NCBI RefSeq assembly: GCF_014256275.1
Contig: NZ_JACCFE010000002.1
Location: forward strand, 6,150,001 to 6,214,000
From: Rhodococcus sp. 4CII
GTDB taxonomy: Bacteria > Actinomycetota > Actinomycetes > Mycobacteriales > Mycobacteriaceae
Length of the DNA: 64,000 bases
Direction: 5' to 3'
Of this stretch, positions 40,791-51,100 are shown one piece after another; within the stretch, counting starts at the first letter, position 1, and each line of letters starts with the position of its first letter. Both the position numbers and the translations under genes were made by a program. The notes beneath the pieces are model-generated. The model saw nothing but the letters and a program-made list of their open reading frames with translations. It was not told the DNA's origin and did no database searches.

Positions 40791-41061
40791 TCAACCGGCG
40801 CGCTCGTCGCCGTCGCCGCTCTTGCGCCCCGCCCACGTTGCCGGTCTGGCTGTGGCAGTTGGGGCCCGTCGCAGCAGGTGAGCTGCAGCGCGACGGCTGT
40901 TCGCTGGGCGGCGGATCAGTATCTCCTGCCACGTCATTCGGTTTCGGACAGGTAACCCCCTGGTGTGCGCCTGACCCGTGAAGTGCGACGTGTCGCATGA
41001 CGCCGGCGAAACTCGTCGATTCTGCAACCGCGTTCTCGAGCGCCTCTCGCGTGTACTTCAT
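40791..41061 (-). pseudogene. decayed HNH endonuclease gene
   Basis: Pieces of one HNH-type protein are readable in three frames in the right order: KYTREALENAVAESTSFAGVMRHV from 41061, DTSHFTGQAHTRGLPV and RRPANSRRAAAHLLRRA next, then CHSQTGN and WAGRKSGDGDERAG before the stop at 40791. The core HNH segment with the catalytic His and most zinc Cys is missing. The ATG overlaps the stop of the upstream gene by 4 bp (ATGA). This remnant accounts for the stretch between tRNA-Leu and that gene. Confidence 0.75.
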
Positions 41062-41717
41062 CGCGCACCCGCCACTCGCCGCTGCGCGCGCTGGTATCGC
41101 CAGACGGCGTGGGCGAAGGCGGCAGAGGTGATCTCCAGCCGTGCTGCTGCGGCGGCGACGAGGTCTTCGGCCTGTGTCGCGGAGGCGGGGGACTCGAGTT
41201 CGAGTGCCTCATTGACGAAGTCGCACAACAATTCTCGAGATTCGGGTGTGTGTATGCCGAGTTGCATGGCGAAGCACTCCCAGGTGGCGATGCCGAACCC
41301 GGGCACCCCGACGAGCGCGTTCCGCTGTGCGTCGTCGTCGCGGAGGTCGGCCGAGGTGATGCAACCCAGCTCGGTGAGCGCGCGTGCTGCCGTCGCGACG
41401 GCCTCCGCCTTGGTGGTGTAGTTCCCGGAGACTCGCTGTCTGTTGCCCAGGATCTCGAGAAGGCCCTCGGGGTCGTCGGCGTGCGCGGCGAGTGCGGTCA
41501 GGTCGTCGAGAGGCACGGTGCGGTGATCGCGCCAGCGGGTGATGACGGCGCGGACGCCCGAGGTGGGCGTGCCGTACGTGGCGCGGGCCGTGAACGCCGC
41601 ATCGAGGAGACCGGCTTCGATCTCCTGCGGCCATCCCTCCGTCCAGTGCGGCCACGAGTCCCTCGGCAGCTCGGCGTCGATGTGGTCGAGTAGGGCGCGG
41701 ACGTGTGCAGTGCTCAT
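41058..41717 (-). CDS. hypothetical protein with helix-hairpin-helix-like segment
   Basis: A 219-residue, Ala-rich helical protein that I do not recognise. LVGVPGFGIATWECFAMQLGI resembles a helix-hairpin-helix DNA-contact turn as in HhH-GPD proteins, and HTPESRELLCDFVNEAL follows. The N-terminus (ALLDHIDAELPRDSWPHW) has no known motif. No catalytic Asp or Lys of a base-excision glycosylase can be placed with confidence. ATG 41717 has GGGGGAAG upstream. A palindrome lies 27 bp upstream of the start. Its stop overlaps the start of the HNH remnant, so both were one transcript. Confidence 0.65.
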   Translation of the reverse strand: MSTAHVRALLDHIDAELPRDSWPHWTEGWPQEIEAGLLDAAFTARATYGTPTSGVRAVITRWRDHRTVPLDDLTALAAHADDPEGLLEILGNRQRVSGNYTTKAEAVATAARALTELGCITSADLRDDDAQRNALVGVPGFGIATWECFAMQLGIHTPESRELLCDFVNEALELESPASATQAEDLVAAAAARLEITSAAFAHAVWRYQRAQRRVAGAR

Positions 41718-41743
41718 TTCTTCCCCCGGAGAATGGCTGTCGG

Positions 41744-41758
41744 TCGAACGTTGTTCGA
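41744..41758. promoter_or_regulatory. TCGAAC-GTT-GTTCGA palindrome
   Basis: Perfect 6-bp arms with a 3-nt spacer, 27 bp upstream of the hypothetical HhH-like gene. The arms equal those of the mycobacterial LexA (SOS) box, but the known box has a 4-nt spacer, so LexA binding is doubtful. Confidence 0.35.
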
Positions 41759-41878
41759 ACACTAGTGCGAGGTTCCGACATGTTCGCATTTGCTGCCGTC
41801 GGGGCCCGCCTCCTGGGGCGCAGACGTGCATGAACCAGGCACTTCGTCAAGGCGGTAACGAATTGATAACGATTAACG

Positions 41879-41892
41879 TGAGGCTTTCCTCA
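41879..41892. promoter_or_regulatory. fas operator candidate, copy 1
   Basis: TGAGGCTTTCCTCA, preceded by AACG; 5-bp arms. Its reverse complement matches copy 2 at 13 of 14 bases. Lies 291 bp upstream of the fas start. Confidence 0.55.
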
Positions 41893-42029
41893 GGTTCTTG
41901 GACGTCCTTGCACCGCCACGTCCAGCGACGACGCGATCTACCCGTCGGTCACTTCGCGGAAGGTCTGTGAGCGACATCACGCGATATTTCTCCGATGCGT
42001 GGCCGTGACACCCCTGCGGCTTTTGAACG

Positions 42030-42043
42030 TGAGGAAATCCTCA
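42030..42043. promoter_or_regulatory. fas operator candidate, copy 2
   Basis: TGAGGAAATCCTCA, perfect 6-bp arms around AA, again preceded by AACG. Lies 140 bp upstream of the fas start and 151 bp from copy 1. A fatty-acid-responsive regulator such as FasR is the natural candidate; this is inference. Confidence 0.6.
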
Positions 42044-42169
42044 TGATTCTGTGTCAACCTTGAGCAGCCCGGAACAGCTGATCAGAGCCGATACAGCAGG
42101 CACACGACGCCGAGGGCGGCAGACACTATCCCCACCTCCCCCCAGAGGGGACCAGGAGAGGACATACGC

Positions 42170-45100
42170 GTGACGATTGACGACACGACACCCGCAGGAA
42201 ACGGAAGCAACTCGAAGGGTTCGCGGCGCATCGGCGTAGACCGGGACGACACTCGGTCGTCGAGCAAGGGCACCCTCGTGGATCGTCTGCTCGGAGGTGA
42301 GCCCTACGCGCTCGCCTTCGGCGGTCAGGGTGCGCCTTGGCTGAGCTCGCTCGAGGAACTGAGCCGCGACAACGGACTCGAGCCGGCACTTACCACGATC
42401 GTCAACGACGCGGCTGACTACCTCGCCCCCGTGGCGCAGGAACTCCTCGTCGTGCGCCCGGTCGGTTTCGACCCCATCGCATGGATCCTCGAGCAGGAAC
42501 TTGCCGACGAAGAGGACGGCGCTCAGGCGGCCGGACCCTCGGCGGCCGCACTCACCTCGGCGGCGGTGTCTCTCCCCGGCGTCTTCCTCACCCAGATCGC
42601 AGCGCTGCGTGCGCTGGCAGCTCAGGGTCTCGATCCCGCGGTGACGGCTCCCGTGTCGGTGATCGGCCACTCCCAGGGGCTCCTCGCCGCCGAGGCCGTT
42701 GCCGCCTCCGGTCAGAAGGACGGCGAACTCCTCGCTCTCGCTCAGCTGATCGGTGCAGCCGCCGGTCTGGTCGGCCGTCGTCGCGGAGTGATCGCGGCCG
42801 CCGACTCCACCCCGATGCTGGCTGTCTCCAACGTCGACCCGGAACGGCTCCGTCAGATCGTCGCGGAGCTCGCGGAAGGTCTCGAGCCCGAGCGCGCTGC
42901 CGTCCTCGGCATCCGGAACGCCCGTCGTCGCGTCGTGCTGTCCGGCCCGCCGGCACAGCTGGCACGCGTCCAGCAGCGTTGCGAGCAGATCGAGGCCGAC
43001 GAGGCCCGTGAGCGCGACGCCAAGAAGCGTGGCGGCTCCATCTTCGCGCCCGTCTTCGAGCCCCTCACCGTCGAGATCGGCTTCCACCACCCCGCGCTCG
43101 CGGAGACGATCGACATCGTCGGCCAGTGGGCCGTGCGCTGCGGTCTCGACGAGGAGAAGGCCCGCGCCCTCACGAGCGCCTGCCTCGTCGATCCCGTCGA
43201 CTGGGTCGACGCCGTCGACGGCACCATCGAAGCCGGTGCCGCGTGGATCCTCGACCTCGGACCCGGTGACCTCCTCACCCGCATGACCTCGGCCGGCGTC
43301 CGCGGCCAGGGCGTCGGCATCGTCGCCGCCGCGACCCGTGGCGGCAACCGCAACCTCCTCACCCCGGGCGCAACCCCCGAGGTTCCCGCCGCATGGACCG
43401 AATTCCTCCCGAAGCCGGTGTCGCTGCCGGGCGGTCGCATCGGAGTCGAGACCGCCTTCACGAAGCTGACCGGTCGTTCGCCGATCCTGCTCGCCGGCAT
43501 GACCCCGACCACGGTCGACCCGAAGATCGTCGCCGCAGCCGCCAACGCAGGCCACTGGGCCGAGCTCGCCGGCGGTGGCCAGGTCACCGAGCAGATCTTC
43601 GCCGACAACGTCGAGAAGCTCACCGGGCTGCTCGAGCCGGGCCGCGCCGTGCAGTTCAACTCGATGTTCCTCGACCCCTACCTGTGGAAGCTCCACGTCG
43701 GTGGCAAGCGCCTCGTCCCGAAGGCCCGCGCCGCGGGTGCACCGTTCGACGGCGTCGTCGTCACCGCCGGCATCCCCGAGCTCGAGGACGCCGTCTCGAT
43801 CATCGCGGACCTCACCGAGGCCGGCTTCAGCTACGTCGCGTTCAAGCCGGGCACGGTCGCGCAGATCCGCTCGGTCATCCGCATCGCCAACGAGGTTCCC
43901 TCGTTCCCCGTCATCGCCCACATCGAGGGCGGCCGCGCCGGTGGCCACCACTCGTGGGAAGACCTGGACGACCTTCTCCTCGACACCTACGCCGAGCTGC
44001 GTACCCGGCCGAACCTGGTCCTCTGCGTCGGTGGCGGCATCGGCACGCCCGCGCAGGCTGCCGACTACCTGACCGGTCGCTGGTCCGTCGCGCACGGTTT
44101 CCCGGCCATGCCGTTGGACGGCATCCTGGTCGGCACGGCCGCCATGGCCACCCTCGAGGCGACCACCTCTCCCGAGGTGAAGCAGCTCCTCGTCGACACC
44201 CCCGGTACCCCGGACTGGGTCGGTGCGGGCACCGCCGAGGGCGGCATGGCCTCCGGCCGTAGCCAGCTCGGCGCCGACATCCACGAGATCGACAACGCCG
44301 CGTCCCGCACGGGTCGCCTGCTCGACGAGGTCGCCGGTGATTCCGACGCCGTGGCCGAGCGCCGCGACGAGATCATCGAGGCACTGAACGTCACGGCCAA
44401 GCCGTACTTCGGCGACGTCGCGACGATGACGTACGAGCAGTGGCTGCGCCGCTACCTCGAGCTGGCCGTCGGAATCGACGCGGCGAAGGCATTCGACTGC
44501 GGCTCCGACCTCCAGGACGCCATCACCGAGGCCTCCGAGAGCCCGTGGATCGACATCACCTGGCGTGCGCGTTTCGGGGAGATGCTGCAGCGCACCGAGT
44601 CGCGTCTGCACCCGGTCGACCGGGGTCCCATCCCCACCCTGTTCGCCGACGACGCGATCCTCGAGCGTCCCGAGGCCGCCATTTGCGCCCTGCAGGCACA
44701 GTTCCCCGACTACGCGACCACGGTTCTGCACCCCGCGGACGTCTCGTTCTTCGTCTCGCTCTGCAAGACCCCCGGCAAGCCGGTCAACTTCGTGCCCGTC
44801 GTCGACGGTGACGTCCGCCGCTGGTGGCGTTCCGACTCGCTGTGGCAGGCGCACGATCCCCGCTACACGGCCGACCAGGTCTGCATCATCCCCGGCACCG
44901 TCGCCGTCGCGGGCATCACCCGCGCCGACGAGCCCGTCGGAGAACTGCTGGACCGCTTCGAGAAGGCCACCTACGACGAGCTGGTCACCGCCGGTGCCGC
45001 GCCGCAGTCGCTGCTCGCGCGCCGTCATGCGGACATCGCCCGCGGTCTCCTGGACACCGTCCTGTCGGCTCCCGACATCCAGTGGGCCTCGCGCCTGACC

Positions 45101-48100
45101 CTGAACCCGGTTCGCCGGCTCGGTGACCTCGACAAGTGGTCGGTCGAGTCCGACACCCGCGCGGTCCACGAGACCACCGGTGCCGAGCTGTCCGTGATCG
45201 AGGACCGTCAGGTGCTCCTCACCGTTCCGCTGGTGGCCGGCAAGTCCGTCGAGATCACCATCACCGTTCCCGCATCCGTCGCCGACGGTGGCGCCCCCGT
45301 GGTCACCGAGGCCGACGCGGAGAAGTCGATGACGGCGCTCCTCGCGGTCGCCGCCGGTCAGGAACTGCCCGCCGTCAAGAACGGTGTCGCGCGGCTCAAC
45401 CTGGCGTGGACGCCCGACCTGATCGCCGACCACGCCGGTGTCACCGGCTCGGGTCTGCCCACCACGCTGAGCGTCAGCGGCAAGGCTGTCCCGGACGTCG
45501 TCGTCGGTGCCTGCTGGCCCGCCGTGTTCGCCGTGCTCGGTGCCGCGAAGACCGAGGACTCGCTCTCCGTCATCGAAGGCATGCTGGACCTGGTCCACCT
45601 CGACCACAGCGTCGACTTCGTCGGCGGACTGCCGTCGGAGACCAGCATTCTCGTGGTCAAGGCCGAGGTCGCCTCGGTTCTCGACACCGACCTGGGCCGC
45701 GTGGTCGAGGTCAAGGTCGAGGTCGGCGCCATGCTCGGAGAGGGCCTGGACGCGCCTGCCGTCGTGACCCTGTCGGAGCGCTTCGCGATCCGTGGCCGCA
45801 CCGGCAAGGGCGAACTGTCCGACCCGGCCCGCGCCGGTGGCTCGCTCAGTGACGAGGCCGTCGACACCCCGCGTCGCCGTCGCCGCGACACCACGATCGT
45901 CGCTCCCCGCAACATGGGCTCCTTCGCCCAGGTGTCGGGCGACCACAACCCGATCCACACCTCCGACAACGCGGCACTGCTCGCCGGACTCGGCAGCCCG
46001 ATCGTGCACGGGATGTGGCTCTCCGCCGCCGCCCAGCAGGTCGTCACTGCCGTGGACCCGGCCGAGACCAAGACGCCGCCGCGTCGTCTCACCGCCTGGA
46101 CCGCACGCTTCCTGGGCATGGTTCGTCCGGGCGCCGAGATCGACGTCCGTGTCGACCGCGTCGCCGTGGACCGTGGCGCCGAGATCGTCGAGGTCGGATG
46201 CCGCATCGACGGTGAACTGGTGATGGTCGCGACGGGTCGCACCGCGGCTCCGAAGACCGTCTACGCGTTCCCCGGACAGGGCATCCAGCGTCCCGGCATG
46301 GGCCTCGACGCCCGCGCCCGCTCCAAGGCCGCCCGCGAGATCTGGGACCGCGCCGACAAGCACACCCGTAAGGCCCTCGGCTTCTCGATCCTCGCCGTGG
46401 TCCGCGACAACCCGACGGTCGTCAAGGCCCGCGGTGTCGAGCACAAGCACCCGGACGGTGTCCTGCACCTGACCCAGTTCACCCAGGTCGCGATGGCGAC
46501 CCTCGGTGTGGCGCAGGTCGCCGAGCTCCGTGAGTCCGGTGCCTTCGTCGAGGGTGCGCTGCTCGCAGGCCACTCGGTCGGTGAGTACAACGCTCTCGCC
46601 GCGGTCGCCGGTGTGCTGCCGCTCGAAGCGGTTCTCGAGGTCGTGTTCCAGCGTGGTTCCGCGATGCACGCACTCGTTCCCCGCGACGAGGCGGGCCGTT
46701 CCGACTACCGGATGGCCGCCATCCGCCCGTCGCAGATCGGTCTGGCCGACGACGACGTCGAGGCCTTCGTCGCCGGTGTCGCCGAGGCGACCGGTGAGTT
46801 CCTGCAGATCGTGAACCTGAACCTGCGTGGCTCGCAGTACGCTATCGCCGGTACGGTCGCCGGACTCAACGCGCTGGAGGTCGAAATCGACATCCGCCGT
46901 GAGGCTTTCGGTGGCAAGCGCGCCTACATCATGGTTCCGGGCATCGACGTTCCGTTCCACTCCACGGTGCTGCGTGGCGGTGTCGACGACTTCCGCGGCC
47001 GTCTCGAGGAACTGCTCCCCAAGGACATCGACCCGGCCATCCTGATCGGGCGGTACATCCCGAACCTGGTTCCCAAGCCGTTCTCCCTGAAGAAGGAGTT
47101 CGTGCAGGAGATCGCCGACCTGGTCCCGTCGAAGCCCCTCGACAAGGTGCTGAAGGACTTCGACTCCTGGGCGAAGAAGCCGGTCGAGCTCACCCGCGTG
47201 GTCCTCACCGAGCTCCTGGCCTGGCAGTTCGCCAGCCCGGTGCGGTGGATCGAGACGCAGGATCTGCTGTTCGCCGACGAGTCCGAGGGTGGACTGGGTG
47301 TCGAGCGGTTCGTGGAGATCGGCCTGGGCTCCGTCCCGACCGTCGCGAACCTCGCATCGCAGACCCTGAAGCTGCCGGGCCGCTTCGGCTACCCGGTCGA
47401 GGTCCTCAACATCGAGCGTGAAGCCGCCATCGTCTACTCCACCGACGTCGATCCGGCGCCGGTCGAGGACGACGAGCCGGAAGCTCCCGCTGCTGCGGCT
47501 CCCGCCGCTGCCGCTGCTGCTCCCGCGGCTGCGCCCGCTCCGGCGGCCGCACCGTCCGGTGGACCGCGTCCCGACGACATCGCATTCAAGGCCGCTGACG
47601 CGACCAAGGTCCTGATCAGCCTGTGGACCAAGCTCCGTCCCGATCAGGTCGGCCCCGTCGACACGATCGAGGCGCTGTGCGACGGCGTGTCCTCGCGGCG
47701 TAACCAGCTGCTCGTCGACCTCGGCTCCGAGCTCTCGCTCGGCGCGATCGACGGTGCCGCCGACGCCGACATGGGCTCGCTCGCCGGCACGGTCGACTCG
47801 CTGGCCCGCACGTACAAGCCGTTCGGCCCGGTGCTGTCCGACTCGATCAACGATCACCTCCGCAAGGTCTTCGGCCCCTCGGGTCGTCGTCCGGCGGCGA
47901 TCGCGGACCGCGTGAAGAAGGTCTGGGACCTCGGCGACGGCTGGGCGTACCACGTCACCGCCGAGGTGGCCCTCGGAACCCGCGACGGCTCCAGCATCCG
48001 TGGCGGTGACCTCGGTGGCCTGGCCGGCGGCGGACTCGCCGACGGTGCCGCAGTGGACGCCGTCATCGACAGCGCGGTGGCCGCAGTGGCCTCGCGCCGC

Positions 48101-51100
48101 GGGATCAGCGTCTCCCTCCCGTCCTCGGGTGGCGGCGCCGGTGGCACCGTCGACGCGGCAGCGCTGGGTGAGTTCACCGAGCACATCACCGGTCGCGACG
48201 GCGTGCTGGCCTCGGCCGCCCGCCTCGTGCTCGAGCAGCTCGGGTTCGCCGGCGACACGGCGGCGGCAGCGCAGCCGTCCGACACCGAACTCGTCGACCT
48301 CGTGTCGGCGGAACTCGGTTCCGACTGGCCGCGACTCGTCGCTCCGGCGTTCGACGCCAAGCGTGCGGTGCTGCTCGACGACCGCTGGGCCAGCGCCCGC
48401 GAAGACCTGGCTCGTCTGTGGGTCGACGCGGCCGGCTCCGAGTCTCTCGAGATCGAAGGCTTCGCCGGTGCAGGCAAGTCCGTTGCGGCGCAGGCCGCTT
48501 GGTGGCAGGCCCGCGCAACCGACGAGGGTCGTACGGCCCTGGCGGAGAAGTACGGGCGCATCGCGGAGGCGGCAGTCGTCGTCACCGACGAGACCCCGGA
48601 ATGGGCAGACCAGGTCGCCGTCGTCACCGGTGCCAGCAAGGGCTCCATCGCGGCCTCGGTCGCGGGCAAGCTCCTCGCCGGCGGCGCGACGGTCTTCGTG
48701 ACCACCTCGCGTCTCGACGACAAGCGTCTCGGCTTCTACCGCGACCTCTACCGCCGCACGGCTCGCGCCGGCGCCGCCCTGTGGGTGGTTCCCGCGAACA
48801 TGGCGTCCTACACGGACATCGACTCGCTCATCGAGTGGATCGGTGAAGCCCAGTACGAGACGGCCGGTGGATCGAAGAAGCTCGTCAAGGAAGCGGTCAC
48901 CCCGACGCTGCTGTTCCCGTTCGCCGCGCCTCGCGTGGCAGGCGACCTCGCCGACGCCGGCGCCCGCGCCGAAATGGAGATGCGTGTTCTCCTGTGGTCG
49001 GTGGAGCGCCTCATCGGCGGGCTGTCGAAGATCGGTTACGACCGTGACGTCGACACCCACCTGCACGTGGTCCTGCCCGGTTCCCCGAACCGTGGTCTGT
49101 TCGGTGGCGACGGTGCGTACGGCGAGGCCAAGGCCGCGCTGGACGCAGTGGTCGGCCGCTGGAAGGCCGAGCGCAACTGGGCCGAGCGCGTCACCCTGGT
49201 GCACGCTCTCATCGGCTGGGTCCGCGGAACCGGACTCATGGGTGGCAACGACCCGCTGGTCGAGGCCGTCGAAGGCGCCGGTGTCCGTACCTGGTCCACC
49301 CAGGAAATGGCGACCGAACTGCTGCAGTGGTGCGAGCCCGAGGCCCGTCGCCTCGCCTCCACCGAGCCGCTCGCGGCCGACCTGACCGGTGGGCTCGCCC
49401 AGGCGAACCTGGACCTGCCCGCCCTGGCGAAGCAGGCTCAGGAAGCTGCCGCTGCCGCCGCCGAGGCGGACGAGGACGCGGACGCGCTCGACACGATCGC
49501 CGCACTGCCGGCCCCGCCGCGGGCCTCCGCGTCGGTGGCACCGGCCTGGTCCGGCGTCACTGCGGCTCCCGAGGACCTCGTCGTCATCGTCGGTGCCGGT
49601 GAACTCGGACCGTTCGGTTCCTCGCGCACCCGCTTCGAGATGGAGGTCGACGAAGAGCTCTCGGCGGCAGGCGTTCTCGAACTCGCCTGGAACACCGGAC
49701 TCGTCGTGTGGGAGACCACGCCGTCCGCGGGCTGGTACGACGCCGAGACCGGGGAACTGGTTCCGGAGGCCGAGATCGCGGACCGGTACCACGATCGGGT
49801 CGTCGAGAACTGCGGCATCCGCCGCTACGCGGACGACGGCTCAATGATCGAGAACACGGCACCGCTGCTCACGTCGGTCTTCCTCGACAAGGACCTGAGC
49901 TTCGTCGTCAGCACCGAGGCGGAGGCACTGACCTTCGTCGAGTCGGACCCGGAGAACACAGTCGCGACGCCGGTTCCGGACAGCGGTGACTGGCAGGTCA
50001 CGCGCCGCGCCGGCACCGAGATCCGCGTGCCCCGCAAGATGAAGCTCACGCGCAGCGTGGGTGGTCAGATCCCGACCGGATTCGACGTCACCAAGTGGGG
50101 CATCCCCGCCGACATGGCCGACTCCGTCGACCGCGTGGGCCTGTGGAACATCGTCGCCACGGTGGACGCGTTCCTCACCGGTGGGTTCACGCCCAGCGAA
50201 CTGCTGCGGTGGGTGCACCCCTCGCTGGTCGCCAACACCCAGGGCACCGGCATGGGTGGCATGACCTCCATGAGGTCGCTGTACATCGACACGCTGCTCG
50301 GCGAGAACCGGCCGAACGACATCCTGCAGGAAGCCCTGCCGAATGTGATTGCGGCACACGTGGTCCAGTCCTACGTCGGCGGTTACGGCGCCATGGTCCA
50401 CCCGGTTGCGGCGTGCGCCACGGCCGCGGTGTCCGTCGAAGAGGGCGTCGACAAGATCAAGCTCGGCAAGGCCCAGCTCGTGGTCGCCGGCGGGTTCGAC
50501 GACCTCAGCGCGGAGGGCATCATCGGATTCGGTGACATGTCCGCCACGGCCAAGACCGACGACATGCGGGCCAAGGGCATCGACGACCGTCGATTCTCGC
50601 GGGCCAACGACCGTCGTCGCGGCGGGTTCGTCGAGTCGCAGGGTGGTGGCACCATCCTGCTGGCTCGCGGTGACCTGGCACTCGAGATGGGACTGCCCGT
50701 TCTCGGTGTGGTTGCCTACGCCGGCTCGTTCGCGGACGGTGTCCACACCTCGATCCCGGCTCCCGGAATCGGTGCGCTCGGCGCGGGTCGTGGGGGAGCG
50801 GATTCGCAGCTCGCCCAGTCCCTCGGCAAGCTCGGTGTGAGTGCCGACGACATCTCGGTGATCTCCAAGCACGACACCTCCACCGCGGCCAACGATCCCA
50901 ACGAGGCGGAGCTGCACGAGCGCCTCGCCGGGGCACTCGGCCGCAGCGACGGTGCACCGCTGTTCGTCGTCTCGCAGAAGAGCCTCACCGGACACGCCAA
51001 GGGTGGTGCCGCAGCGTTCCAGCTGATCGGTCTCTGCCAGGTGCTGGACCAGGGCATCGTGCCTCCGAACCGCAGCCTGGACTGCGTCGACGAGAAGATG

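Larger units (their letters stand above)
41718..42169 (+). promoter_or_regulatory. fas upstream region (452 bp, no gene)
   Basis: This gap between the divergent hypothetical gene and fas has no plausible coding frame. It holds a palindrome near the hypothetical gene and two near-identical dyads (41879 and 42030). It also contains an AT-richer stretch with GATTAACG and GATAACG near 41867, and the fas ribosome-binding site AGGAGAGG at about 42153. Its length suggests multi-site regulation of fas-acpS. Confidence 0.7.

Noticed and set aside
41744..41758. Calling the palindrome a LexA box
   Set aside because: The spacer is one base short of the known TCGAAC-N4-GTTCGA box, so it is listed only as a palindrome.
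42041..49792. 2583-codon open frame antisense to fas
   Set aside because: It lies wholly opposite a real multi-domain gene, reads as low-complexity Gly/Arg/Asp/Val protein, and arises from strong G/C bias at third positions of fas.
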